Shown: positions 8,217 through 16,532 of the stretch, piece by piece
Layout: every line of letters begins with the position of its first letter
How positions within the stretch are numbered: the stretch's first letter is position 1
Assembly (NCBI GenBank): GCA_964394575.1
Contig: CAYMYB010000006.1
Span: 1 to 64,000, forward strand
Direction of reading: 5' to 3'
Length of the DNA stretch: 64,000 bases
Origin: Rhodoluna sp964394575
GTDB taxonomy: Bacteria; Actinomycetota; Actinomycetes; Actinomycetales; Microbacteriaceae
Made by a program: the position numbers and the translations under genes
The notes under the pieces: generated by a model
Told to the model about the DNA's origin: nothing
What the model saw: only the letters and a program-made list of their open reading frames with translations
Databases searched by the model: none

Positions 8217-9194
8217 ATGAAAATATCACAAAAACTAATGGTCATTTACTCTGACCTATATCTAAAGTGGCTGCTTGGGGATGGCGATGGAAAACATCCA
8301 ACTAACCCGGTGCGAGCCAAAATAGCAACTGAAATGCTAATTGAAAAGCATGGTGAGGATGTTGTGGTGGTTGACCCAACTGATCCAGCTAAAGAAGATT
8401 CAGATATCGCAGCTCTTCGTGCAACACACGAAGATGGATATGTCAATCAGGTTCTTGCTGGCAGATCAGGTGAGTGGACTGGCACAAAGCCTGAGCTTGG
8501 AAAAACTGCGCTTGAAATGTTCACTGGAACAATCCGAGCAGTTGAAGCAATCCTGGCTGGAGTCAAAGTTGTATTCAACCCGCAAGGGGCGAAGCATCAC
8601 GCTAAACATGATTCGTCATCTGGCTTCTGCGTATTCAACGATATGACCTACGCTGCGCTCGCTTTGCAAGCATCTGGCCTACGTCCGCTATACCTTGACT
8701 GGGACATTCACGCTGGTGATGGAGTTGCTGAAATGCTTACTGGAACCGGCATTCCTCGAATTTCAATTCATGGAGGAAGAGGTTTTCCATACGATCGCAG
8801 ATATCAGGTTCCTTTTGGTGAATGCCACGACGAAGCTGATCTTTGCTACAACTTCAATGTTGGTGCCTTTGATGGTGACGACATTTTCATGGAGTGCATC
8901 GATAAGGCTAGAGAAATCATTGAGGCTTATAAGCCGGATTTAATCCTGCTGGCAGCTGGAGCTGATGGTCACGTTGGCCCAAACAACATTGGCGGCACTA
9001 ACCGTTACACCGCAGAAGGCTTCAAGTATGCAGCGGAGATGGTTGCCGACATGGCAATCAAGCACTCTGAAGGTAGAGTCCTAATCGGTGGGGCTGGCGG
9101 CTACCAGCCGTTGAAGGAGACCCCGGAGACCTGGGCTCTTGTTGTTGGCACAATCTTCGATCGAGTTAGAGAGGAAGTATTAGTCAATGACTAG
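8217..9194 (+). CDS. Histone-deacetylase-fold hydrolase (AcuC/HDAC superfamily)
   Basis: The 325-residue enzyme has a complete arginase/deacetylase-fold active site: His127-His128 (AKHHA), the zinc ligands Asp163 and His165 (DWDIHAGDG), Asp250 (GADGH) and the catalytic Tyr296 in GGAGGY. It should hydrolyse an amide or ester acyl group, releasing acetate or a related acid, in the cytoplasm. Bacterial relatives act on acetyl-CoA synthetase, polyamines or unknown small molecules, so the substrate cannot be set from sequence. The start ATG 8217 has AAGGAGA 6 bases upstream; GTG 8214 is also possible. Its last 8 bases overlap the phosphatase gene, which suggests coupled translation and perhaps sequential action on one metabolite. 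Confidence 0.9.
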   Translation: MKISQKLMVIYSDLYLKWLLGDGDGKHPTNPVRAKIATEMLIEKHGEDVVVVDPTDPAKEDSDIAALRATHEDGYVNQVLAGRSGEWTGTKPELGKTALEMFTGTIRAVEAILAGVKVVFNPQGAKHHAKHDSSSGFCVFNDMTYAALALQASGLRPLYLDWDIHAGDGVAEMLTGTGIPRISIHGGRGFPYDRRYQVPFGECHDEADLCYNFNVGAFDGDDIFMECIDKAREIIEAYKPDLILLAAGADGHVGPNNIGGTNRYTAEGFKYAAEMVADMAIKHSEGRVLIGGAGGYQPLKETPETWALVVGTIFDRVREEVLVND

Positions 9195-9720
9195 ACCATT
9201 TCACCCAGAAGCGCTTTGGAACGAAATCCTTCCTGGATTGTTCCAAGGTGGCACTCACGAAGATGATGAGCTAGGTGCCTTTCTAAAAAGAGCACCGGAG
9301 AACATGCCCTACTGGCATGCTGACCGCTACATCGAGGCTACTCAGGTTAAGGCTGAGGACTTTGACACCGTGGTCACCGCCTATTCAGGGGCCAACCCTT
9401 GTGGCCGAAATGTCAAGGAACTCCGGTTCACCTTCTTTGACGGCAACATGAACGACTTCAATCCAGAACAGGACTTGTTCTGGTTGGTTCGTGAGGCTCA
9501 CCAGGACTGGAAGTCAGGTAAGCGAGTGCTAATCAGATGCCAGGCCGGCCTAAACCGGTCTGGTCTGATCATGGCGCTGGTGCTGATTCGTGAGGGTCAC
9601 ACTCCAGAGGAAGCCATCGAGTTGATTAGAGACAAGCGCTGCGATTCGGCGCTCTGCAATGATCGGTTTGTGTCATATTTGGTAAATCATGCAGATGTTT
9701 CCTTTTGGAGAAAGGGTTAA
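9187..9720 (+). CDS. Dual-specificity-type protein/small-molecule phosphatase
   Basis: The 177-residue protein carries the cysteine-phosphatase loop CQAGLNRSG, with Cys118 as nucleophile and Arg124 as phosphate binder. Asp85 (FFDGN) is a candidate general acid. The size and motif fit a compact dual-specificity phosphatase fold. Relatives dephosphorylate proteins, phosphoinositides or RNA ends. Its overlap with the deacetylase-fold gene and the nucleotide-type hydrolases downstream favour a small-molecule or RNA-end substrate, which is inference. No membrane segment is present. Confidence 0.85.
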   Translation: MTRPFHPEALWNEILPGLFQGGTHEDDELGAFLKRAPENMPYWHADRYIEATQVKAEDFDTVVTAYSGANPCGRNVKELRFTFFDGNMNDFNPEQDLFWLVREAHQDWKSGKRVLIRCQAGLNRSGLIMALVLIREGHTPEEAIELIRDKRCDSALCNDRFVSYLVNHADVSFWRKG

Positions 9721-9723
9721 TTC

Positions 9724-10662
9724 ATGCGTTGTGAATCAGCTATAGCCGAGTTTGAGCATTTGGTTAATGGTCGGGTTCGGATCGACACCGTTCTCGAGCT
9801 TAGGGACATTGAGCAACATGAATTGCAAGGACTTTATGCAATAGCAGGCTTGGCAAGATTGGATGTAAAAACAAGGCACTTCCTGGGTTGGCCAGAGCAG
9901 CGACAGCTAGAAGAGCTGCGTTGGTATGTCTCAGCGAACCGACAATACCTTATTTTGAGACACATAGAGGATGCTGATCATGCATTTGATTCAGTCTTTT
10001 ATGAGACATTTGTGAAATTACCCAGGATGCTTCACGGAGACGTAGATCAAATATTTGCCAATTATGAGGAGCTACTTGAATCCGACCGCGGATTGAGACT
10101 CAGGTTAGGCACTCGGAAAACCGCTGGACTAGGAAAACTTATAAAAAGAGTGAACTATGCAGCTCTAGAAGATCGAGGACCAGAGGAACTTTGGAATGAA
10201 GTTAGGAGAGCAGTTGAACAGCCCAAGTCAGCTAGCGATGATGCTTTGGCCTGTGCCTTTATTACACAACGCGACGTTACTGACAAGGATCAAAAAATTG
10301 GAGCACAAATCAAAAAAGAGATTGTGCGTCGTAACGTTGAAAGGGAAGGAGGGGGACATCGCTTCTTTGATTTAACTGACGTTTCACTGGAGGAACTAGA
10401 AAATCGCCGAGCTCGTGGTAGAAAAACAACCAACGCGTTCTTCAAAGAATTTCCCCACGAATGGGTTCACAGAGATGGACGCGGCGACATTCAAGAGACC
10501 GACAGAAGAATTAAGTCATTCCTTTGGAGTTTGTCTGACGATGAAGCAACCGAGTTTTTTTTGGTCTACTTCGGTCTAGGGCAAATCTGGGCGGATCGGA
10601 CTAAATTTGTCCTAATGGCAGCGGACGAGCGCATTCGCCCGGATTACTGGAGATTTAGGTAG
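9724..10662 (+). CDS. Uncharacterised cytoplasmic protein
   Basis: I do not recognise this 312-residue protein. It is soluble, charged and mostly helical by composition, with an arginine/glutamate-rich middle and an aromatic C-terminus. No nucleotide-binding, metal or membrane motif is apparent. AAAGGG lies about 9 bases before ATG 9724, and the gene begins 3 bases after the phosphatase stop. Its codon use and AT content look closer to the downstream small genes than to the VWA/phosphatase genes, so the cluster may be a composite. Confidence 0.65.
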   Translation: MRCESAIAEFEHLVNGRVRIDTVLELRDIEQHELQGLYAIAGLARLDVKTRHFLGWPEQRQLEELRWYVSANRQYLILRHIEDADHAFDSVFYETFVKLPRMLHGDVDQIFANYEELLESDRGLRLRLGTRKTAGLGKLIKRVNYAALEDRGPEELWNEVRRAVEQPKSASDDALACAFITQRDVTDKDQKIGAQIKKEIVRRNVEREGGGHRFFDLTDVSLEELENRRARGRKTTNAFFKEFPHEWVHRDGRGDIQETDRRIKSFLWSLSDDEATEFFLVYFGLGQIWADRTKFVLMAADERIRPDYWRFR

Positions 10663-10665
10663 TGC

Positions 10666-10926
10666 ATGGCTATCTCGCCGACAATCAAATTTTATGTGAG
10701 GTTACACTCTAAGACCAATCAGGTAATTAGTCTGTTTTACGTGGACTACTCAGATTACTCTGAAAAAAGATTTGACGAGTCAACGCAGGCGTGGGTTCCC
10801 ATCCAAAAAATATATCTTGCTTTAACTTCTGGAAGTTTGGATTATGACGAAATTAGTGAAAAAACTGCTCAGAGGCTTTATCCTGAGGCCTTTAATGGTG
10901 ATGAGCTAGCCGCAGATGGTGCTTAG
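10666..10926 (+). CDS. Small uncharacterised protein
   Basis: The 86-residue product is acidic, with an aromatic beta-rich first half (FYVRLHSKTNQVISLFYVDY) and an acidic tail. It begins 3 bases after the preceding stop, so it is probably in the same transcript. No family is recognised. Confidence 0.55.
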   Translation: MAISPTIKFYVRLHSKTNQVISLFYVDYSDYSEKRFDESTQAWVPIQKIYLALTSGSLDYDEISEKTAQRLYPEAFNGDELAADGA

Positions 10927-10970
10927 ATGTCAGTGGTTGAAGTTAATCTGAAAAAGTGGAGGCGGGGAAG

Positions 10971-11639
10971 GTGAGAAGAGGCAGTATTTCAATAGAGCAA
11001 GAATTATCCAGCATCTTGGACCTGCACGGAGTTGAAAAGGCTAGGCAAATAGCTGAAACTGTGCACTTTGGACAGGAAGACAAGGCAGGTGCCGCTTACA
11101 TAAATCATCCCCGCAGAGTTGCTCAAAATACCGAGTTTTTTCTCGCTTACAGTAAATCTGTCTACACTCCAGAAGAAAAGGAGATTGTCCTCCAAGCGGC
11201 TTGGCTACATGATGTGGTCGAAGACGCGGCTGACAGTCGACTTCCATTACTTAGCCTAGAGATCTTGAGCGACTGGGGCGTTGAGGAAGATGTTTTGCGG
11301 ATTGTGAATCTACTCACTAAGAAGGAACCCGGTCACCCAGATCCTGGCCAGTGTGATTACTATGCCGCGATTGCGTCTAATAAATTGGCAAGGTTGGTCA
11401 AGATAGCTGACCTCACGGACAATTCCAATTTAGAAAGAGTAGAGGCGGTTTTCAAGCTTCGCGGATTTGATAAGACTCATTATTACGGCAAGGCGGTAGA
11501 AACCTTGGCGCTAGATGATGTTGAGAGCAAAGTATTTGACTCTCGGGTCCAGTTACCTATTGAGGTAACCAATAGCTTCTGGGAGGGGAGTCTAGAAGAA
11601 CTCTTGGTCCCAAGCCGGAATCCAAGCCAACATTACTAA
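10971..11639 (+). CDS. HD-domain hydrolase of the (p)ppGpp hydrolase (MESH1-like) type
   Basis: The 222-residue protein shows the HD hydrolase signature of the RelA/SpoT family: an early His (HFGQEDKAGAAYINHP), the central HD pair in AWLHDVVED, and the late KIADLTDN segment giving the last aspartate. It lacks synthetase, TGS and ACT domains, so it resembles a small alarmone or NADPH phosphatase (MESH1 type). I chose GTG 10971 because GGAGG lies 8 bases upstream; GTG 10956 would overlap that site. Its place among other nucleotide hydrolases supports a nucleotide substrate. The precise substrate is open. Confidence 0.8.
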   Translation: MRRGSISIEQELSSILDLHGVEKARQIAETVHFGQEDKAGAAYINHPRRVAQNTEFFLAYSKSVYTPEEKEIVLQAAWLHDVVEDAADSRLPLLSLEILSDWGVEEDVLRIVNLLTKKEPGHPDPGQCDYYAAIASNKLARLVKIADLTDNSNLERVEAVFKLRGFDKTHYYGKAVETLALDDVESKVFDSRVQLPIEVTNSFWEGSLEELLVPSRNPSQHY

Positions 11640-11661
11640 CGTATAAAAAGGAGGAAAGAAA

Positions 11662-11883
11662 ATGGCACTAGGAGAAGGACAGGAATTCCTGTCGCAGGAT
11701 TGGGTGATAAGAATCGCCAATGCGTTTGTGCTACACCCTGAAGCGGAAAGTGTTTTTGATGCCTGTTATGGCATTCCAACTCAGTACATGGACGATGCAG
11801 AGGCTATGTGGGCTCGTCTGCGCAAGAACAGAGAAGAAAATCCTCCGCCAGAAGGAACTGTTTATTGGACTCCAAGTGACTAA
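11662..11883 (+). CDS. Small uncharacterised protein
   Basis: This 73-residue protein has a strong ribosome-binding site (AAGGAGG shortly before ATG 11662), which argues that it is really translated. It is acidic at the end with several tryptophans, and has no signal peptide or membrane helix. It sits between the HD hydrolase and the nucleotidase, separated by short gaps. No family is recognised. Confidence 0.55.
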   Translation: MALGEGQEFLSQDWVIRIANAFVLHPEAESVFDACYGIPTQYMDDAEAMWARLRKNREENPPPEGTVYWTPSD

Positions 11884-11907
11884 GGCATAAACAAGGAAAG
11901 GGTAAAA

Positions 11908-12411
11908 ATGAACGATAAAAGAATCGTCTATGTTGACATGGACAACGTTATTGTGGATTTCAAATCAGGAATTCAGAAGTTGAGCAACGACCAGCAAGAG
12001 AGCATTGTCGAATTTGATGAAGTTGAGGGCATCTTTGCTCTCATGGAACCGATGCCCGGATCGATTGAGGCTGTGAAAAAGTTAGCAAGCAGCCCCAAGC
12101 TAGATGTGTACATTTTGTCGACAGCACCTTGGCTAAACCCATCCGCATGGGCAGACAAGATTAGGTGGGTACACAACCATTTCGGTGAAGATGAAAGCAA
12201 TCCGCTTTACAAGAGACTTATAATCTCCCATCATAAGAATCTGAATCAAGGTGACTACCTTATTGATGATCGACTAAAAAGTGGCGCAGACAAGTTCGTT
12301 GGTACGCACATTCACTTTGGTGAAGCCAACGAAAAAGAAGGTTGTGACGGCTCCTATCCAGACTGGGATAGCGTGCTAGCCTACTTCGAGGAGCAAGGGC
12401 TTCTTGATTAG
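11908..12411 (+). CDS. 5'(3')-deoxyribonucleotidase-like HAD phosphatase (NT5C type)
   Basis: The 167-residue protein is a HAD-superfamily phosphatase. Motif I is DMDNV (Asp16 and Asp18 near the N-terminus), motif II is LSTAPW, and the late motifs are the lysine in HHKNL followed by DYLIDDR. This pattern matches NT5C-type 5'-nucleotidases, which remove the 5' phosphate of deoxynucleoside monophosphates and are found in bacteria and phages. AAGGAAAGGG lies shortly before the ATG. Its last 8 bases overlap the next gene. It may adjust nucleotide pools for the systems encoded nearby. Confidence 0.85.
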   Translation: MNDKRIVYVDMDNVIVDFKSGIQKLSNDQQESIVEFDEVEGIFALMEPMPGSIEAVKKLASSPKLDVYILSTAPWLNPSAWADKIRWVHNHFGEDESNPLYKRLIISHHKNLNQGDYLIDDRLKSGADKFVGTHIHFGEANEKEGCDGSYPDWDSVLAYFEEQGLLD

Positions 12412-12976
12412 AGAAAATCCATTTCTAGGACCCAAGTGGGAGCCGCTTGCTCAAGCGTTAGCTTACGTAATTGGCAAGACGGCTTCCGGCAGGACTTTTC
12501 ACTTCCAGACGTATTTGAAAAAGTTTGGTCTCAGCCCTGACACATCTCCTTACCTTCAGGCGATTATTGAGGATGAGTTTTTTCATCTTGAGATCTCTGG
12601 AAATCTAGTGCTAAACCCGCCGCTGGATGAGGAGGGGTTCAAACAGATGGAATTTTATGGTTGGCATCGTCCAGAAGCCTCGCCAGAGGAGTACCAGGAA
12701 AATCACGAAGGCAACCCGAACTTCGTTCGCTACTACGCCCTAAACACTCCGATAGATGAGGTGGTGGAGTTTCTACTCACCACTCTGGCTGGGGTGTTTG
12801 AGGCCACTGAAGACGATTTCTATGCATTTACCAACGGCAATACGGCAAATGAAGTAGACAGCCTTCACCTTCTTGGCAGGCTCAAAAAGACTGAGGGTAA
12901 CCCCGATCAGGTGATTTTTGCTTTCCCAGGTAAGCACCTAGACATGATTGATCGGCCAAAGTCCAGAAGGAAGTAG
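12404..12976 (+). CDS. Uncharacterised protein
   Basis: The 190-residue product begins at TTG 12404, overlapping the nucleotidase stop by 8 bases, with GAGGAGCAAGGG upstream. It is acidic and aromatic, with no membrane segment. The middle portion (about 90-150) may be alpha/beta. I do not recognise a family, and a later start is possible. Confidence 0.55.
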   Translation: MIRENPFLGPKWEPLAQALAYVIGKTASGRTFHFQTYLKKFGLSPDTSPYLQAIIEDEFFHLEISGNLVLNPPLDEEGFKQMEFYGWHRPEASPEEYQENHEGNPNFVRYYALNTPIDEVVEFLLTTLAGVFEATEDDFYAFTNGNTANEVDSLHLLGRLKKTEGNPDQVIFAFPGKHLDMIDRPKSRRK

Positions 12977-13010
12977 ATTTAACTCTGCAAGAGATTCTTT
13001 GAGGAGCTTT

Positions 13011-13271
13011 TTGAGCCAGCAAGCAAACACCAGCAATCAAACGCTTATTGAGAGCATCGATCATCTAGATTTTGATGTCACCTGCGACTACATGGATTGC
13101 CATGGAGAGGCCACCCATAGGCTAATTTGCGCCAAATGCGGCCTATTCGAGTTCATGTGTAGTCCACATGCGGAAGCGGCAAAACAAGCTCCAAAAAATA
13201 GTTGGATAGTCTTCGATAAATCCTGCAAGCACAGGGTAGACATGTTCTACTGCGGTAAAGAACCTATTTGA
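13011..13271 (+). CDS. Small putative zinc-binding protein
   Basis: The 86-residue product contains a Cys/His cluster: a CDYMDCHGEATH segment, then CAKCG, CSPH and a late Cys-His (CKH), which suggests one or two zinc sites. I chose TTG 13011 because GAGGAG (13001-13006) precedes it and it avoids overlapping the previous gene; an in-frame TTG at 12948 would add 21 residues. The cluster resembles small actinobacterial zinc-ribbon proteins, but no family can be named with confidence. Confidence 0.5.
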   Translation: MSQQANTSNQTLIESIDHLDFDVTCDYMDCHGEATHRLICAKCGLFEFMCSPHAEAAKQAPKNSWIVFDKSCKHRVDMFYCGKEPI

Positions 13272-13397
13272 TGGCGTTTGATCCGTGCAAACGGGAACAA
13301 AAGGTGTTCTTGTGTCAGAGCCGAGTAATACACTTAGCCCAAGGCGCGTAATCGTGATTGCTATGTTGTCCTGCCGTCATAGAGTTGGGAGAAATTG

Positions 13398-16300
13398 ATG
13401 AATTCGACACCAATCAGGTTCACTAGTTCACTTGAGGCCAAGAGGTCGATTTCACTGGCCCTACGAAATTCAGTAGTTGAGAACCCTTTAGTTCCCATCA
13501 CGTTCGTCGTCCAAAATTATCGAGTTGGGGGCCAGGTTGTAAGCCAATTAAATCGAGAAGCAATTGGTGAAGGCGAAATCTCTTTGTCGGGAGTTGAACA
13601 AATTACTGCACCAGATCTATTGGCTCTACTTTGTGATCAGGTTGAGATGAGTTGGAGTTATACAGAATACTCTCAAAAGCTAGCTCAGCATGTGAGCCAG
13701 AAACTTTTCAAAGACGGGGAATTTGGTGACGCGGCCAACCTCATGCCAAGCACAATAATGGCTATAACTTCTGCGGTTTCAAATTTCAATTGGATCAACC
13801 TTGAAGACGAAAGCATCTATGTTTCACTAGACAATCACAATCTGACTCCAACGGCAAGGCGCATTCTTAGTTTCTCCCGTGATCTTCAGGCTAAACTAAA
13901 CTCTTCTGGAAACCTAACTCCAGCCCGACTCGTTATTGACTTGCAAGGTAGAGTAAGCCAGCTCAGAGTCTCAGGGGTAAGAGATATTTTGGGTCGTGTA
14001 TTTTTTCTCGACAGCACGCTAACTAATGATTTTCTAAATCTAGTTAGCGACATAGTGGGACCTGATGAAGCAACTCACATCGAGTTTAGTGATACGGCTA
14101 GTACTCAATCTTTCAAGACGCTAGAGTACAAGTCATTCCCCGATGTTTTTACTGAGGTTAGATTTGCAACAAAGAAAGTCATTGACTTTCTTTTAGAAGC
14201 AAAGAACCCTTTAGATGTAGCGGTTTTATACTCGGACGCACAAGATTACTTGACCACCTTAACAAGCGCTTTAGATGATGCCGGTATCGAGTGGTACGGC
14301 CCAGCCAAAGAATTAGCATCGAATGCCAGGATTTCTCTATTGGCTCGGGATGTTTTAGAGTACGCTTCGGCTCCGGATGATGTGAGTCTTGATCGCAAAA
14401 CCGTTATGAGATGTATAAGATCGCGCATACTTGCAAATCCCGATGAAGCCCCAGAAGATTTTTCTTGGCACTGGGTGGAGAAATTTGTTAAGAATTCAGG
14501 ATTGTTTAATGATGCCGAGAAGTGGGTACCTGAGCTTCGTGTCCTAGAAGACTCTCTGCCTGAATTGATTCGTGAATACGAAGAAGCCCTAGAGTTTCCA
14601 GATGACACCGAATTTATTGAAGGTGTCCGACGGAATCTGGTGAATGCTTATTCCGCCAAAGCTCTCGCATCTTTTATTCAAGCCCTGATTGATTTTAAGA
14701 GGGCCGTAAGTGGCAAAAAAAACACCATCAGTGAGGCTGAGGCTTCGAATCTATTCCGTGAATTCGTTCTAAAGTTGCTCGGCTCAAAAGCAGAAAAAGG
14801 TTTACCACTTCTAGACAGTAAAGCTTGGCTAATAATCAAAGAAGCATTGAGCTTGGGGTTTGGTGATCCAGACGAGAATAATCAGAACCACGCTAAGGTC
14901 ATTCTTACAAAAATCACAGAATCCCTGTTATCTAAGGGGGCGCACAAACCTGGTGGTGGTGTATTTGTTGGCGACCTCCGGCAGCATCCCGTAACCAATT
15001 TCAAATTCCTTGTGGTGATTGGGTGCACAGAAGGCGCTCTGCCTAGCCGAATCCTAGAGGATCCCTTAATTCCAGATTTTCTAAGAAGTTCCTTGCCTGA
15101 AGGCCTAGCCGCTACACTCCCTTCTACCTTTAGAGCTCTTAAGATGTCGAGAGACACAATAATCTCAGTAATTTCTGGCGCTGAGCATCTGGCGCTTGGG
15201 TACTCGCGTTCCGGTCTTGTAGGGTCAGGCAGTGGAAAGCCAAGCCCATTAGTGAAGACGATCACTACTGCTCAAGAAGAAGTTATCCCTAGTTTCGAAG
15301 AGTATGTTGATTTTCATGAAAATGCAGTCCTAGAGTCTGATCTTGCGAGAAAAGTAAATCTTAGTAACCCAACGCCACCAACCGGAATTTTAGCGCCTGA
15401 ACTAGAATCAGCGCTTTCAATTTATGCGGGGAAATTCACAAATTATTTTGGAAATGTTGGTGTAAATTCTCAAGCGTATGATTTTGAAAGCAGCTTGCTT
15501 TCCCCGTCTTCCGTAGAAGCCTATTTGAAGTGCCCTCATAAGTTTTTAGTTTCCTATGGAATGGGATTCTACTTCGAAGACGATACAGATGAGATAGAAG
15601 ACTATCGTGCAAATGATTTCGGAACGATGGTGCATGCAGCCTGGGAGAAGCTCTTCGAAGAATGCAAGGTTTTGAAAACTCTGCCGGCTTACGGTCAACC
15701 TTTTTCAGAATCGGCTAAAGATAGATTCAGAAAACTGTTTGAGCAGGAAGTGCAATCCGCTAAGAACAAGGGTCAAGCCGGCTGGGAGCCACTTTTCCAG
15801 GAGCGTGCACAACAATTCATAGAAAATATAGATTTGTATTTCCAGTTAGAACACGAACACCGATCCATGACCCCTACCAATTCATTTGATGAAAAGGATA
15901 AGAAATTACCATTGAAATCAGAATTCATGCTCCAGCCTCAAGCCTCAGAATTTAGTTTTGATAGTGACGGGGCCGCTCCACTGCGAATAAGTGTACCAAA
16001 TGCAGCTGGCAGAGTTACCATGAGCTTCAAGGGCCGCATGGACAGACTGGATTTATCAACTAATCGACACATAGCCGGTGTTATTGACTTTAAGACTACA
16101 AACGCTAAAAAGATAGTCGATTCTGTCGATGAACATATTCAAGATCTCATCTATGGGCACGCCATGAGAAAGAATGTAACTTACGGTTCAATCCACATTG
16201 TTACTTTTCACTACTTGACGATGAAAGCAGAAGAAGAGTCTAAGTTGGTAAATCTACGACCTTTCCCCAAAGAGTTGTTTGTTGATGAGTCCTTAGGCGG

Positions 16301-16532
16301 AGCCACTGCTGAAGAGATACAAGAACTCACAGACAAATACAATAGTGATTTGGATGGCTTACTTCTAAGCAAACTATCTTCTCTAGCCAGGGCCGTAGAA
16401 ACTGGATATTTCCCACCGAACCCAAACTCATCGTCGGCAAATTACTGTGAAGTTTGTCAAAAGGTAGGTAAAAGCCGAGCGAAGCAGATTTCGTTTGACG
16501 CTCATGCCATCATCGAGGAGAGTGCAACATGA
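13398..16532 (+). CDS. AddB-like nuclease subunit with inactive helicase region
   Basis: The 1044-residue protein resembles the AddB/RecB-family partner of DNA end-processing helicase-nucleases. The N-terminal two thirds look helicase-like but no Walker A is evident. The C-terminal nuclease core shows GRMDRLDL (about 880) and VIDFKTT (about 897), the PD-(D/E)XK metal-binding pattern. A cysteine in CPHKF (about 711) and CEVC (about 1016) match the iron-sulfur staple of AddB, but the expected fourth cysteine after CEVC is absent. ATG 13398 has GGGAG 5 bases upstream. It overlaps the AddA-like gene by 4 bases. It could be the cell's main double-strand-break enzyme or an accessory defence nuclease. 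Confidence 0.8.
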   Translation: MNSTPIRFTSSLEAKRSISLALRNSVVENPLVPITFVVQNYRVGGQVVSQLNREAIGEGEISLSGVEQITAPDLLALLCDQVEMSWSYTEYSQKLAQHVSQKLFKDGEFGDAANLMPSTIMAITSAVSNFNWINLEDESIYVSLDNHNLTPTARRILSFSRDLQAKLNSSGNLTPARLVIDLQGRVSQLRVSGVRDILGRVFFLDSTLTNDFLNLVSDIVGPDEATHIEFSDTASTQSFKTLEYKSFPDVFTEVRFATKKVIDFLLEAKNPLDVAVLYSDAQDYLTTLTSALDDAGIEWYGPAKELASNARISLLARDVLEYASAPDDVSLDRKTVMRCIRSRILANPDEAPEDFSWHWVEKFVKNSGLFNDAEKWVPELRVLEDSLPELIREYEEALEFPDDTEFIEGVRRNLVNAYSAKALASFIQALIDFKRAVSGKKNTISEAEASNLFREFVLKLLGSKAEKGLPLLDSKAWLIIKEALSLGFGDPDENNQNHAKVILTKITESLLSKGAHKPGGGVFVGDLRQHPVTNFKFLVVIGCTEGALPSRILEDPLIPDFLRSSLPEGLAATLPSTFRALKMSRDTIISVISGAEHLALGYSRSGLVGSGSGKPSPLVKTITTAQEEVIPSFEEYVDFHENAVLESDLARKVNLSNPTPPTGILAPELESALSIYAGKFTNYFGNVGVNSQAYDFESSLLSPSSVEAYLKCPHKFLVSYGMGFYFEDDTDEIEDYRANDFGTMVHAAWEKLFEECKVLKTLPAYGQPFSESAKDRFRKLFEQEVQSAKNKGQAGWEPLFQERAQQFIENIDLYFQLEHEHRSMTPTNSFDEKDKKLPLKSEFMLQPQASEFSFDSDGAAPLRISVPNAAGRVTMSFKGRMDRLDLSTNRHIAGVIDFKTTNAKKIVDSVDEHIQDLIYGHAMRKNVTYGSIHIVTFHYLTMKAEEESKLVNLRPFPKELFVDESLGGATAEEIQELTDKYNSDLDGLLLSKLSSLARAVETGYFPPNPNSSSANYCEVCQKVGKSRAKQISFDAHAIIEESAT

